64,000 nt of DNA, taken from contig NZ_CP102253.1 in NCBI RefSeq assembly GCF_025145845.1, positions 2,046,001 to 2,110,000 of the forward strand, given 5' to 3'. A program made the position numbers and the translations under genes. Under the pieces are notes generated by a model that did not search any database, was not told the DNA's origin, and was given only the letters and a program-made list of their open reading frames with translations. The stretch's first letter is position 1, and the number at the start of each line of letters is the position of its first letter. Below are positions 42,171 to 50,411 of the stretch, in pieces. Source of the DNA: Alistipes shahii WAL 8301. GTDB taxonomy: Bacteria > Bacteroidota > Bacteroidia > Bacteroidales > Rikenellaceae.

Positions 42171-42270
42171 GACAAAAACGAAGATGCCGCGACGTCGCGT
42201 CACTGCATCTCCCACTAACCTACTTATGTAACCTAAAACCAACTTGTGAATCCGGTTCTCCGGTTTTCAC
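42171..42270 (-). ncRNA. Candidate small RNA
   Basis: On the minus strand a perfect -7 box (TATCTTTG, 42275-42282) is followed by a hairpin TGTGAA/TTCACA with an inner CCGG/CCGG (about 42244-42271), a single-stranded stretch of about 35 nt rich in GGTTAG-type motifs, then GATGC ... CGCGACGTCGCG ... GCATC (about 42183-42209) and TTCGTTTTT. No open frame fits. The same right-hand sequence can also pair as GCGGCATCTT/AAGATGCCGC, so the 3' end is uncertain. Confidence 0.4.
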
Positions 42271-42274
42271 AGTG

Positions 42275-42282
42275 CAAAGATA
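42275..42282 (-). promoter_or_regulatory. Promoter -7 box of the candidate small RNA
   Basis: TATCTTTG on the minus strand. No clear -33 TTTG is seen, and the hairpin at 42282-42316 overlaps the upstream region. Confidence 0.4.
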
Positions 42283-42316
42283 CGGGTCCGTCGTTTCGCT
42301 GAAATGACGGACCCGT
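42282..42316 (-). terminator. Hairpin downstream of the phosphate transporter gene
   Basis: 16-bp stem 42282-42297 / 42301-42316 (ACGGGTCCGTC core) with one G-U pair and a GCT loop. The T run is weak on the minus strand. Between it and the gene lies CTCCTTTTCAAAGGAG, a short palindrome. Confidence 0.5.
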
Positions 42317-42401
42317 TGCATTTTCGTTACACGGCGCTTTTTGAAGCTCTCCTTTTCAAAGGAGGGTTTGGGTGGATTGTCTGCACGATGGCGTATCGGC
42401 A

Positions 42402-44627
42402 TTATTTTTTGGCCTCCAGAAAATATTGCTGCGATTTGAGCAGGTTGCGCGACTGGAGCATCATCGTCTTCGTCTCGTTGAGGATCGTGAGGTAGAGCAC
42501 CCCGGCGCGGGTGCTGCCCGACGGGACGTCGTTGATGCGCCGCAGCTGGCTCTTGATCGCCTCGACGATCGTGTCGAAGAGCTTGTCGCGCATTTCGAGC
42601 ACCAGATCGAGGTCCGAGAAATCCTTCGTCGCCAGCATGTCGTTGATCTTGTCGAAAATCGCCTCCACCTGGTCGTTCACGCGCATCAGGTCGACGATCT
42701 GCTCCTTCGACATGCCCTCGTGGTTGTTGTCGATGTGTTCGAATGCCGGGCGCGTGATGTGGATCAGGGCCTTGGTCACCTCCGAAAGGTAGTCCGTGAC
42801 CTGCACGTAGAAGTGCCCCGTGTCGATGTCGCACCGTTGCAGGCGGCGCAGCGTCGGCATGACGTTGTATTTGCGGATGCGGGCCTCCTCGAAAAGGCGG
42901 TTCGAGTCGCGCACCATCTCCTTGAGCACCTTGCGGTTCTCCTTGAAGACGGCTACCAGCGTGCGGTTGTAGATGCGCGTGACCTCCTGCATCGTCGTGC
43001 AGACCTCGCCGATGCAGGCGCACAGCACCTCGTCGGGGGTCTCGGCCGTTTCGAGCGGCAGCAGGGCCTTTTCGGCCTCCTCTTTCAGTCCGGGCGTCTT
43101 GAGGTGGCTGCGGACGAGCAGCCAGGCGCAGAGCGCCGTGAGGGCTGCCACGGCGATCCAGCCGCCCCACAGCAGCAGGGCCGTCACGGCCAGCGCGATG
43201 AGGAATCCTCCGAGCGCTGTGATGAACCACCCCGAGATGACGGCCATCACGCCCGTGATGCGGTAGACGGCGCTTTCGCGGCCCCACGAGCGGTCGGCGA
43301 GCGACGATCCCATGGCCACCATGAAGACCACGTAGGTCGTCGACAGCGGCAGTTTGTAGGAGGTGGCGATGGCGATCAGGATCGACGCGGCGGTGAGGTT
43401 GACCACGGCGCGGACCATGTCGTAGGGGGCCGACGAACGCTCTTCGGCAGGGAGCGGCTCGAAACGCCGGTCGATGGCCTTCTGAACCCGCGCCGGAATC
43501 AGCCCGGTCCACATCGTGTTCATCACCAGCGTCGCGCGCACCAGACTGCGCGAAATGAGGGTCGAACCGAAGCGTTCGTCGCCCTCGTGCTGCGAGGCGA
43601 GCGACAGTTCGGTCTCGGTGACGTGCTGCGACTTTTTCGAGAAGAACAGCGTCAGCACCATGATCAGTCCCGAGACGCCCAGCAGCAGGAAGTTGGCCCG
43701 GGCGGGAGCTTCGAGCGCCCCCATCATCATCGTTTCGCTGCCCGCCTCGCCGGCGATGCGCCAGGCGTCGTAGCCGGCCAGCGGCACGCCGATGAAGTTC
43801 ACCAGGTCGTTGCCTGCGAAGGCAAGGGCCAGCGAGAAGGTTCCCGACAGGATCGTGATGCGCATGATGTTGAGCCGCATGCGCTGGAAAATGTAGAGGA
43901 GGAGCGACGCCGCGGCCCAGAAGGCGAGGAGCGTCACGAGGACGTGGTCGCCGACGTAGGCCGAAACGGAGGTCGGGATCAGTCCCGAGCTTTTCAACCC
44001 CTTGAACAGCGCGAAATAGAGGATTCCGGCCAGCGAGATGCCGCACCAGACGGCTCCCCAGCGGCGGAAGACGGCGGCGTAGCGGAACGAGAAGATGAGG
44101 CGCGAAATGTACATGAAAAGCGTTCCGGCCACGAAGGCCAGCGCCACCGACAACAGGATCGCCGCGATGATGACCATGGCTTTGCCCGTGTTGATGAACT
44201 GCGAGAGGTCCTGCAAGGAGGTCCCCGGGTTGCCGGCGATGCGGAACAGGGCGGCGGCGACGGCGGCGCCCAGCAGACCGAAGACCATCGATACGGTGGT
44301 CGAGGTGGGCAGTCCCAGCGTGTTGTAGAGGTCCAGCAGCAGCACGTTGCCCAGCATCATGCCCAGAAACAGCATCATAATCTCCTGAAAGGAGAACTGT
44401 CCGGGGTAGAAGACGCCGCTGCGGGCGACCTCCATCATGCCGCTCGAGGTGAGCGTGCCGACCAGAATGCCGGCGGCTGCGACCCAGAGGATCACGCGGC
44501 GCGGTGCGACTTTCGAGCCGAGGGCCGAGTTGAGAAAGTTGACGGCGTCGTTGGCGACGCCCACGACGATGCCCATCACGGCCAGCAGGGCCAGGATGAC
44601 GACGATTGCGGTGAATAGCGGGGACAT
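42402..44627 (-). CDS. PiT-family phosphate transporter with a PhoU-like C-terminus
   Basis: Protein of 741 residues. Two PHO4-type membrane halves: GVANDAVNFLNSALGSKVAPR near residue 23 and FAGNDLVNFIGVPLAGYDAW near 275, each with its GLPTSTTVSMVFG / KLPLSTTYVVFM hairpin. The last about 230 residues, from VCTTMQEVTRIYNRTLVAVF to the end, are helical and PhoU-like. It should import phosphate with H+ or Na+. A Pho-box-like site and a -7-like box lie upstream, and a two-component pair is the next locus upstream. Confidence 0.93.
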   Translation of the reverse strand: MSPLFTAIVVILALLAVMGIVVGVANDAVNFLNSALGSKVAPRRVILWVAAAGILVGTLTSSGMMEVARSGVFYPGQFSFQEIMMLFLGMMLGNVLLLDLYNTLGLPTSTTVSMVFGLLGAAVAAALFRIAGNPGTSLQDLSQFINTGKAMVIIAAILLSVALAFVAGTLFMYISRLIFSFRYAAVFRRWGAVWCGISLAGILYFALFKGLKSSGLIPTSVSAYVGDHVLVTLLAFWAAASLLLYIFQRMRLNIMRITILSGTFSLALAFAGNDLVNFIGVPLAGYDAWRIAGEAGSETMMMGALEAPARANFLLLGVSGLIMVLTLFFSKKSQHVTETELSLASQHEGDERFGSTLISRSLVRATLVMNTMWTGLIPARVQKAIDRRFEPLPAEERSSAPYDMVRAVVNLTAASILIAIATSYKLPLSTTYVVFMVAMGSSLADRSWGRESAVYRITGVMAVISGWFITALGGFLIALAVTALLLWGGWIAVAALTALCAWLLVRSHLKTPGLKEEAEKALLPLETAETPDEVLCACIGEVCTTMQEVTRIYNRTLVAVFKENRKVLKEMVRDSNRLFEEARIRKYNVMPTLRRLQRCDIDTGHFYVQVTDYLSEVTKALIHITRPAFEHIDNNHEGMSKEQIVDLMRVNDQVEAIFDKINDMLATKDFSDLDLVLEMRDKLFDTIVEAIKSQLRRINDVPSGSTRAGVLYLTILNETKTMMLQSRNLLKSQQYFLEAKK

Positions 44628-44668
44628 GGATTATCCGTTTTCGTAATTGTTATGGTTCTTTACCGTTG

Positions 44669-44676
44669 CAAAGGTC
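44669..44676 (-). promoter_or_regulatory. Probable -7 box of the phosphate transporter gene
   Basis: GACCTTTG on the minus strand, one mismatch from TAnnTTTG; start about 35 nt before the ATG. A weak box is expected for an activated promoter. Confidence 0.45.
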
Positions 44677-44686
44677 CGAAACCGAT

Positions 44687-44715
44687 GTTACAAAGGCGTT
44701 ACAGGGGCGTTGCGG
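44687..44715 (-). promoter_or_regulatory. Pho-box-like triple direct repeat
   Basis: On the plus strand GTTACAA (44687-44693), GTTACAG (44698-44704) and GTTGCGG (44709-44715), spaced 4 nt apart, an 11-bp period. On the coding strand this reads CTGTAAC and TTGTAAC, close to the CTGTCAT half-site of E. coli PhoB, and it lies about 40 bp upstream of the predicted start. Confidence 0.6.
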
Positions 44716-44838
44716 GGGAGTGAAAAAATATCGGGGAGCGGTAAAAAACCGATCCGGCCGCCTGTCCGGCCGCGTGCGACAACTGCAGGCGACAGACGAG
44801 CGCAATCGCTTGCGAATTGCCGGGCCGCCACAGCAGTC

Positions 44839-44923
44839 AAGGCGTGTGTTTTTGCGCCTTAACTCCCCGCCGAGGCGGGGAGTCAGGGGTGGCTCCGATT
44901 CGTAATCGCAGCCGAAGGCTGCG
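44839..44923. repeat. Cluster of three strong hairpins after the histidine kinase gene
   Basis: AAGGCG/CGCCTT (44839-44860), ACTCCCCGCC/GGCGGGGAGT (44862-44883) and CGCAGCC/GGCTGCG (44907-44923), the last with a UUCG-type loop on the minus strand. They may terminate the two-component operon or be a dispersed repeat. Confidence 0.55.
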
Positions 44924-44960
44924 AATGCGGCCGGGCGGGTTGTCGTGTAGCTGGAATTTG

Positions 44961-46409
44961 TTAACTGTGTTTCTTCAATGTGAAGACGAACTCCAGCCCG
45001 CCGCGTTCGCGTTCGCGGGCCGTGATCGTGCCGCCGTGGATCGCAACGGCGTTTTTGACGATCGCCAGCCCCAGTCCCGTGCCGCCCTGTTTGCGCGATC
45101 GGCCCTTGTCGATGCGGTAGAAGCGTTCGAAGATGTGCGGCAGGTGCTCCTCGCCGATGCCGATGCCGTTGTCGGCGAACGAGACCGTGCACTCTTCGGG
45201 GGTGTCGGAAAGCAGCCGGATGAAGATGTCGCGTCCGCCGGAATAGGCCGCGGCGTTGTCCGCGAGGTTGCGGAATATTGATGCCAGCAGCGACGGGCTG
45301 CCGACGATCTCGACCTGCTGCGGGAAGTCGATGTTCACCCGCAGCCGCTGGTCGGCGGGTTTCAGTTCCATGTCGGCCGTGACCTCGGCGATCAGGTCGT
45401 TCAGCACGACGCGCTCCTTCTGGATCAGCTGGCTCGCCTCGTCCATGCGCGTGATGGTCGAGATGTCGGCCAGCAGACGCCGCAGACGCTCGGTCTGTGC
45501 GGCGCTTTTTTCCAGGAAGTCCGTGCGTCTTTGCGCGTCGAGCGACGGGTTGGCCAGCAGTGTTTCCAGATAGCCCTGAATCGCCGCCACGGGGGTCTTC
45601 AGCTCGTGGTTGATGTTGTTGGTGAGCTGTTTCTTGATGCGTATTTTCTCCTGTTCCTCGTGCAGCGCGAGGGCGTGCTCGCGGTCGCGGTCGGCAGTGG
45701 TTTTTTGCAGACGGGCGTAGAGGCGGATGATGTGGCTCGATATTTCGCCCAGTTCGTCGTGGGGAAATGCCGGGAGGTCGTCGATCCGCTCGCCCCGCTC
45801 GGCCCGTTCGGCGAATTCGTTCAGCCGGGTGATGTTCTGGCCCAGGCGGCGCGTGGCGAAATAGCCCGCCACGCTCATCAGCAGCGTCACGCCCAGCATG
45901 AACCAGAGGAATTCGCGGTCGGCGGCCAGGATTTCACCCAGCGGCACGGAGTAGGGTACGGCCGAGCGGACGATGTAGCGGTCGCCCCGCATGGCCGAGT
46001 AGAAATAGTTGCGGTCGGTGCTTTCGGAGTGGCGGCGGATGGTGTACCCCGTCCCGCGGGCCAGCGCCTCGGCGACCTCGGGGCGGTCAAGGTGGTTCGC
46101 GCCGGGCAGCGTGTCGAGCGAATTGTCGAAAACGACGTGTCCCGCCGGGTCGATCAGTGTCACGCGCACTCCTTCGCAGGGTGCGCCGGAGCGGGCGATG
46201 AAGGCGTCGGGGGGCACGCCCGCATTCACGGCGTCGAGCATCCGCAGGTTGAAAAGCTGCAACTGCGCGTCGAGCCGCTCGGCCTTGAAGTGCTTTTCGC
46301 GCCCGTACTGGAAAAGGATGAAACACCCCACCAGCGTCCACGAAAAGACGAGCAGCAGCAGGAACAGCCGCCGGTGGTAGGAAAGTTTATGCTTCAAAGC
46401 CGTAGCCAT
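44961..46409 (-). CDS. Sensor histidine kinase (PhoR-like)
   Basis: Protein of 482 residues: transmembrane segment at about 15-35, an extracytoplasmic sensor of about 130 residues, a second segment at about 165-185, HAMP-like linker, then the phosphoacceptor H268 in NHELKTPVAAIQGY, and the ATPase domain with NLADNAAAYS, DNGIGIGEEHL and GGTGLGLAIVKN. The response regulator gene precedes and overlaps it by 23 nt. The signal is unknown; the nearby Pho-box-like site suggests phosphate. Confidence 0.93.
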   Translation of the reverse strand: MATALKHKLSYHRRLFLLLLVFSWTLVGCFILFQYGREKHFKAERLDAQLQLFNLRMLDAVNAGVPPDAFIARSGAPCEGVRVTLIDPAGHVVFDNSLDTLPGANHLDRPEVAEALARGTGYTIRRHSESTDRNYFYSAMRGDRYIVRSAVPYSVPLGEILAADREFLWFMLGVTLLMSVAGYFATRRLGQNITRLNEFAERAERGERIDDLPAFPHDELGEISSHIIRLYARLQKTTADRDREHALALHEEQEKIRIKKQLTNNINHELKTPVAAIQGYLETLLANPSLDAQRRTDFLEKSAAQTERLRRLLADISTITRMDEASQLIQKERVVLNDLIAEVTADMELKPADQRLRVNIDFPQQVEIVGSPSLLASIFRNLADNAAAYSGGRDIFIRLLSDTPEECTVSFADNGIGIGEEHLPHIFERFYRIDKGRSRKQGGTGLGLAIVKNAVAIHGGTITARERERGGLEFVFTLKKHS

Positions 46410-47067
46410 AGCCCAGGCGCGTTACGATGTGTTCCCCGTAAGGCCCGACTTTACGGCGCAGGCGTGTGATGTTCACGTCGACCGTGCGGTCGAGGACGAT
46501 CACCTCGTCGCTCCAGATGCGGCGCAGGATCTCCTCGCGTGAAAAGATCACGCCCCGGTTCGAGAGCAGCAGAGCCAGGATTTCGAACTCCTTCTTGGTG
46601 AGTTGCAGCTCCTTGCCGTCGAGCGTGCAGACTTTGCGCCGGAGGTCGATCTCCAGACCTTCGAAGTGGATGCTTTCGGATTCGGCGCGTGCGGCGGACG
46701 TGCGGCGCAGTACGCTGCGCACGCGGGCCAGCACTTCGCGGACCGAAAAGGGTTTGGTGATGTAGTCGTCGGCTCCGATGTTCAGCCCGGCCACCGTGTC
46801 GTCCTCGGAGTCCTTCGCGGTGCAGAAAATCATGGGGACCCGGGCCGTTTCGGAATCGGCTTTCAGGAGCTGCGCCATCCGAAAGCCGCTCATCTCGCCC
46901 ATCATAACGTCCAGCAGGATCAGCGAATAGCGTTCGGGATGCATCCGGAGGGCCTGCTCGGCGCTGTATGCCACGTCGGCTTCGTAGCCTTCGACTTCGA
47001 GGTTGAATTGCAGGATTTCGCACAGCGACTCTTCATCGTCGACCACCAGGATTTTGTGTTTTGCCAT
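46387..47067 (-). CDS. OmpR/PhoB-type response regulator
   Basis: Protein of 226 residues. Receiver domain with D10/D11, phosphorylation site D53 (LILLDVMMG), T83 and K105 (YITKPFS); C-terminal winged helix (KEFEILALLLSNRGVIFSRE, then VDVNITRLRRKVG). It belongs with the overlapping histidine kinase. A role in phosphate control would fit the direct repeats upstream of the transporter gene but is not proven. Confidence 0.95.
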   Translation of the reverse strand: MAKHKILVVDDEESLCEILQFNLEVEGYEADVAYSAEQALRMHPERYSLILLDVMMGEMSGFRMAQLLKADSETARVPMIFCTAKDSEDDTVAGLNIGADDYITKPFSVREVLARVRSVLRRTSAARAESESIHFEGLEIDLRRKVCTLDGKELQLTKKEFEILALLLSNRGVIFSREEILRRIWSDEVIVLDRTVDVNITRLRRKVGPYGEHIVTRLGYGYGFEA

Positions 47068-47217
47068 AAATGCGGGTTTGAGTCCGCAGCAAATTTACGC
47101 ATCATTCACCGATGTTGCATGCCCCCGGCATGACATTTAACCGAAATGTAATGTTGTCTCATGCGCTTTTGCGGTCAAGAAGCGCAGGGGGCCTTTGCCG
47201 GATGCCTGCAAAAACCC

Positions 47218-47247
47218 GAAAAGGCCCCCGGCGGCCGGGAGCCTTTC
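47218..47247 (-). terminator. Terminator of the aroF/chorismate mutase gene
   Basis: AAAGGC-CCCCGG paired with CCGGGA-GCCTTT around a CGG loop. On the minus strand it is followed by TTTTCGGGTTTTTG. Confidence 0.75.
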
Positions 47248-47269
47248 GTGTCGGGCGACGCGGGAAAAT

Positions 47270-48334
47270 CTATTTCCCCAGCACCTCCATCTGCTGGCGG
47301 ATCGACTCCTCGTGGATGGCCTGCAGGACGGTGCGCATGAACTCGCGGTCCATGCCCATCTGCCCGGCCTGCCCGGCGCGGCGGGCCAGCAGCTCCTCGT
47401 AACGCTGCGTTTGCAGGACGGGCATGTTGTGCTCCTTTTTGTACTGTCCGATGTCGCGCGAGACGCGCATGCGGCGCGAGAGCAGCTCCAGCAGCTGGTC
47501 GTCGAGCTTGTCGATCTGCGAACGCAGTTCGGTGAGGCTCTCGGTGGTGATCGACTCGTCGCGGATCACCAGGTTGCGGATGATATAGGCCAGCGCCTCG
47601 GGGGTCACCTGCTGGGCCTTGTCGCTCCAGGCGCAGTCGGGCGAGCAGTGGGCTTCGATGATCAGTCCGTCGAACCCGAGGTCCATGGCCTGCTGCGACA
47701 GCGGGGCGATCAGCTCGCGCTTGCCTCCGATGTGGCTCGGGTCGCAGAAGATCGGCAGGCGGGGGAGGCGGCGGTGCAGCTCGATGGGAATGGCCCACAT
47801 CGGGTGGTTGCGGTAGAGGCTCTTGTCGATCGACGTGAACCCGCGGTGGATGGCCCCGATGCGGCGGATGCCGGCGTTGTAGATGCGCTCGATGGCGCCG
47901 ATCCACAGTTCGAGGTCGGGGCTGACGGGGTTTTTCACCAGCACCGGGACGTCCGTTCCGCGCAGGGCGTCGGCGATCTCCTGCATGGCGAAGGGGTTGG
48001 CCGCCGTGCGTGCGCCGATCCACAGCAGGTCGACGCCGCCTTTCAGCGCCGTGGCGACGTGCTCGCGGGTGGCCACTTCGGTCGAGGTGTACATGCCCGT
48101 TTCGCGTTTCACGCGCTGGAGCCAGGCGATGCCCGCCTCTCCGACGCCTTCGAAGCCGCCGGGTTTGGTGCGGGGCTTCCAGAGTCCGGCGCGGCAGATG
48201 CGGATGCCTTCGGCTGCCAGCGAGCGGGCCGTGCCGAGGACCTGCTCTTCGGTTTCGGCGCTGCACGGGCCTGCGATTACCAGGGGGCGCCGGGGGTCGA
48301 TTCCCGGGAGTGTGATGGGTTGAATGTCGTTCAT
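47270..48334 (-). CDS. aroF: Bifunctional DAHP synthase / chorismate mutase
   Basis: Protein of 354 residues. The first about 260 form a class I-beta DAHP synthase (VIAGPCSAETEEQV, RAGLWKPRTKPGGFEG, DLLWIGARTAANPF, PIFCDPSHIGGKRE), which makes the first shikimate-pathway intermediate from PEP and erythrose 4-phosphate. The last about 85 (LTELRSQIDKLDDQLLELLS, RRMRVSRDIGQYKKEHN) form an AroQ-type chorismate mutase. The pair channels carbon toward prephenate and follows pheA in one operon (76-nt gap). The symbol follows the common usage for this fusion. Confidence 0.95.
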   Translation of the reverse strand: MNDIQPITLPGIDPRRPLVIAGPCSAETEEQVLGTARSLAAEGIRICRAGLWKPRTKPGGFEGVGEAGIAWLQRVKRETGMYTSTEVATREHVATALKGGVDLLWIGARTAANPFAMQEIADALRGTDVPVLVKNPVSPDLELWIGAIERIYNAGIRRIGAIHRGFTSIDKSLYRNHPMWAIPIELHRRLPRLPIFCDPSHIGGKRELIAPLSQQAMDLGFDGLIIEAHCSPDCAWSDKAQQVTPEALAYIIRNLVIRDESITTESLTELRSQIDKLDDQLLELLSRRMRVSRDIGQYKKEHNMPVLQTQRYEELLARRAGQAGQMGMDREFMRTVLQAIHEESIRQQMEVLGK

Positions 48335-48410
48335 GGTTGCGTTATTTTTGTTTGTTTTTTTAGTGTCTTTCCTTTTTCCGGCTGCTTGCGGTGCGCGGCG
48401 TTCCGGGGCG

Positions 48411-49256
48411 TCAGATCGCGGGGTTGGGGCATTCGGCGTATTCGCCGAGAATGCGGAAGTCGCTGGTGAGAGGCCGTGCGGCGTCGATGGCCTGCCGGTA
48501 ACGCATCGGGTCGTCGAACGTCACGTCGACGTAGAAGCGGTATTCCCACTCGCGCCCGATGATGGGCAGCGACTGTATTTTGGTGAGGTTGATGTCGTAG
48601 AACGAGAGGACGGTGAGCACCTTGGAGAGGCTCCCCCGGGTGTGCGGAAGGGTGAAGAGCAGCGAGGCTTTGTCGGTGTGGGCGGGATCGGCGAATTCCG
48701 CGGCGCGGCGCTCGTCGGCGAGCAGGAGGAAGCGTGTGAAGTTGTGTTTGTTGGTCTCGATGCCCCGCCGGAGGATTTCGAGTCCGTAGAGACGGGCTGC
48801 GTCGGCGCCGCAGATGGCCGCCGTGCCTGCGAGGCGTCCCTCGGCGATTTCGCGCGCGCTGCCTGCGGTGTCGTCCCTTTCGACGATCTTCATGCCGGGG
48901 AGGGTTTTCAGGAAATCGCCGCACTGCATCAGGGCGATCGGGTGCGAGCGGACTTCGGCGATGTCGTCGGGCGTCTGCCCGGGGAGGGCCGCCAGGACGT
49001 GCGAGATGCGGAGTTTCTGTTCGCCGATGATCCGGGCGCGGCTCTGTTGCAGGAGCTCGTGGTTGGGCAGCAGGCTGCCGGCGATGGTGTTTTCGATGGC
49101 CGCGATGCCCAGCAGCGCCGGATCGGCGGCCATCCGGGCGAACAACTCGTCGAAACTCAAGCAGGGCAGCACCTCTATTTCCCGGTCTGCGAAATAGCCG
49201 CGCGCCGCCGTTTCGTGATAGCATCCTGCGATGCCCTGTATTGCGATTTGTTCCAT
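48411..49256 (-). CDS. pheA: Prephenate dehydratase
   Basis: Protein of 281 residues. Catalytic domain: GIAGCYHETAARGYF, GIAAIENTIAGSLLPN, and the NFTRFLLL segment with the catalytic TRF motif. An ACT regulatory domain for phenylalanine feedback ends the protein (SLLFTLPHTRGSLSKVLTVL, NLTKIQSLPI, replacing the more usual ESRP). The ATG at 49256 is right: the in-frame ATG at 49307 lies upstream of the attenuator's terminator stem, so translation from it would cross the stem. It makes phenylpyruvate from prephenate. Confidence 0.95.
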   Translation of the reverse strand: MEQIAIQGIAGCYHETAARGYFADREIEVLPCLSFDELFARMAADPALLGIAAIENTIAGSLLPNHELLQQSRARIIGEQKLRISHVLAALPGQTPDDIAEVRSHPIALMQCGDFLKTLPGMKIVERDDTAGSAREIAEGRLAGTAAICGADAARLYGLEILRRGIETNKHNFTRFLLLADERRAAEFADPAHTDKASLLFTLPHTRGSLSKVLTVLSFYDINLTKIQSLPIIGREWEYRFYVDVTFDDPMRYRQAIDAARPLTSDFRILGEYAECPNPAI

Positions 49257-49270
49257 AATGGTTTGAAAAA

Positions 49271-49300
49271 GAAAATCCCGCTCAACCGAGCGGGATTTTC
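49271..49300 (-). terminator. Attenuator terminator of the pheA operon
   Basis: Perfect 13-bp stem, GAAAATCCCGCTC (49271-49283) / GAGCGGGATTTTC (49288-49300), loop AACC, then on the minus strand TTTTCTTTTT. It lies between the leader peptide and pheA. The 5' arm on the minus strand can pair instead with AAAGCGGGAT inside the leader-peptide coding region (about 49346-49355), giving the antiterminator. Confidence 0.88.
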
Positions 49301-49332
49301 GTGTCATATTAATCTATACTATCTGTATACAG

Positions 49333-49416
49333 TTAATTGCATGCGATCCCGCTTTTTCCCTTGCTATAAAAGAAAAAGTAATAAAAATAGTATGCAAAAC
49401 CGTATGCTCTCATCAT
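49333..49416 (-). CDS. Phe/Tyr-rich leader peptide of the pheA attenuator
   Basis: 27-residue peptide MMRAYGFAYYFYYFFFYSKG followed by KSGIACN. Residues 5-17 contain five Phe and six Tyr out of thirteen. Starvation for charged tRNA-Phe or tRNA-Tyr would stall the ribosome in this stretch and free the downstream AAAGCGGGAT segment to pair with the terminator arm. The stop codon lies 33 nt before the terminator stem. The frame begins about 14 nt after the predicted transcription start. It is too short for routine gene finders. Confidence 0.9.
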   Translation of the reverse strand: MMRAYGFAYYFYYFFFYSKGKSGIACN

Positions 49417-49436
49417 TCGATGGCTTTTATCGTTGG

Positions 49437-49467
49437 CAAATGTAGCGAAATAATCCGTAAAACCAAA
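49437..49467 (-). promoter_or_regulatory. Promoter of the pheA-aroF operon
   Basis: On the minus strand -33 TTTG (49464-49467), 19 nt, and the -7 box TACATTTG (49437-49444), an ideal Bacteroidetes promoter. Predicted start near 49430. Confidence 0.85.
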
Positions 49468-49494
49468 CGTCCACCGTATTTTTTTGCGAAAAAA

Positions 49495-50244
49495 TCAGCC
49501 CTTGCGGTGCCGGAACCGCTTGCGCAACTGCTTGCGGCGGCCGAACGCCAGCCGGAAGAAGGTCCCGCGCAGCAGCGTGTCGTCGACATCCCATCCGCGC
49601 GTTTCGGCGTAGCGGTCGAGGATGTAGAGGAATGCCACGGCGGGGCAGGACAACCTCCGGAGGTTGATCATACAGGCCCGGGAGGAGAGGGGCCGGTCGT
49701 CGAAATGCATGCGGTTGATGTCGATCAGCTGGAAGCGGTAGGCGCCCGCGGGGGTGCGGTCCCAGAGGATGTTGCCGTGGTTGAAGTCCCGGTGCTCGAT
49801 GCCTTTCTCGTGGAGCTGCACGGCGAAGCGGGCGAAGGCCTCCAGCACGGGCAGGGTTCCCGCTGCGGGGAAGCGTGCGGTGGTCTGCGACAGCGGGGTG
49901 TAGTCGGAGCGCCGCGAGACGTAGTAGCTGTCGCAGAGCAGTCCGCGGCGGCGGTATTCGCTCCATGCGACGGGTTCGGGCGAATCGACGCCCAGCGCCC
50001 GGAGCCGCACGGCGTGTTCGTACGAGCGGCGGGCCTTGCTCCGGCGGAAGAAGGTGTAGATGACGGCCCGCAGCAGGTTCGGGCGCTTGAACCGTTTGAC
50101 GACCAGCCGTTCTCCCTCCGCCTCGAAGGCTTTGATCGTGTTGCGTCCCGCGTGCAGGACCTCGCCTTCCCGGTCGAAGAGTTCGGGCAGGCGTTCCGCG
50201 AAGTCCCGCAGGTGTTCCGAGGCCGTATTGACGTGAATGTGCAT
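49495..50244 (-). CDS. Lipopolysaccharide (Kdo/WaaP-type) kinase family protein
   Basis: Protein of 249 residues with a eukaryotic-like kinase fold. Lysine in RLVVKRFKRP at about 50, catalytic loop HRDFNHGNIL (H151, D153, N158) and metal-binding IDIN (D175). The family phosphorylates Kdo or heptose of lipopolysaccharide on the inner face of the inner membrane; here the target is inferred. It has its own promoter-like region and ends just before the pheA promoter. Slightly basic C-terminus (RKQLRKRFRHRKG), consistent with membrane contact. Confidence 0.87.
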   Translation of the reverse strand: MHIHVNTASEHLRDFAERLPELFDREGEVLHAGRNTIKAFEAEGERLVVKRFKRPNLLRAVIYTFFRRSKARRSYEHAVRLRALGVDSPEPVAWSEYRRRGLLCDSYYVSRRSDYTPLSQTTARFPAAGTLPVLEAFARFAVQLHEKGIEHRDFNHGNILWDRTPAGAYRFQLIDINRMHFDDRPLSSRACMINLRRLSCPAVAFLYILDRYAETRGWDVDDTLLRGTFFRLAFGRRKQLRKRFRHRKG

Positions 50245-50411
50245 TGCGGTGTTTTTTCCGCAACAAAGGTACGCACCCGCGGCGTAAGGCGTTAGTCCTG
50301 TTTGATTGTTAAGTTGTTCTGAAACGGAAAAGAAAGGCGGATTTCATCGGGTGGCGTGCGGAGAACGCGCTCCTTTTCCCCGAAGGCCGGGTGCGGTTTC
50401 GGACGGGCATG

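Noticed and set aside
49257..49307. A longer PheA start (MTRKSRSVERDFLF)
   Set aside because: It lies just upstream of the attenuator's terminator stem, so its first codons would be translated through the stem, and it is not part of the conserved protein. The start at 49256 fits the family.
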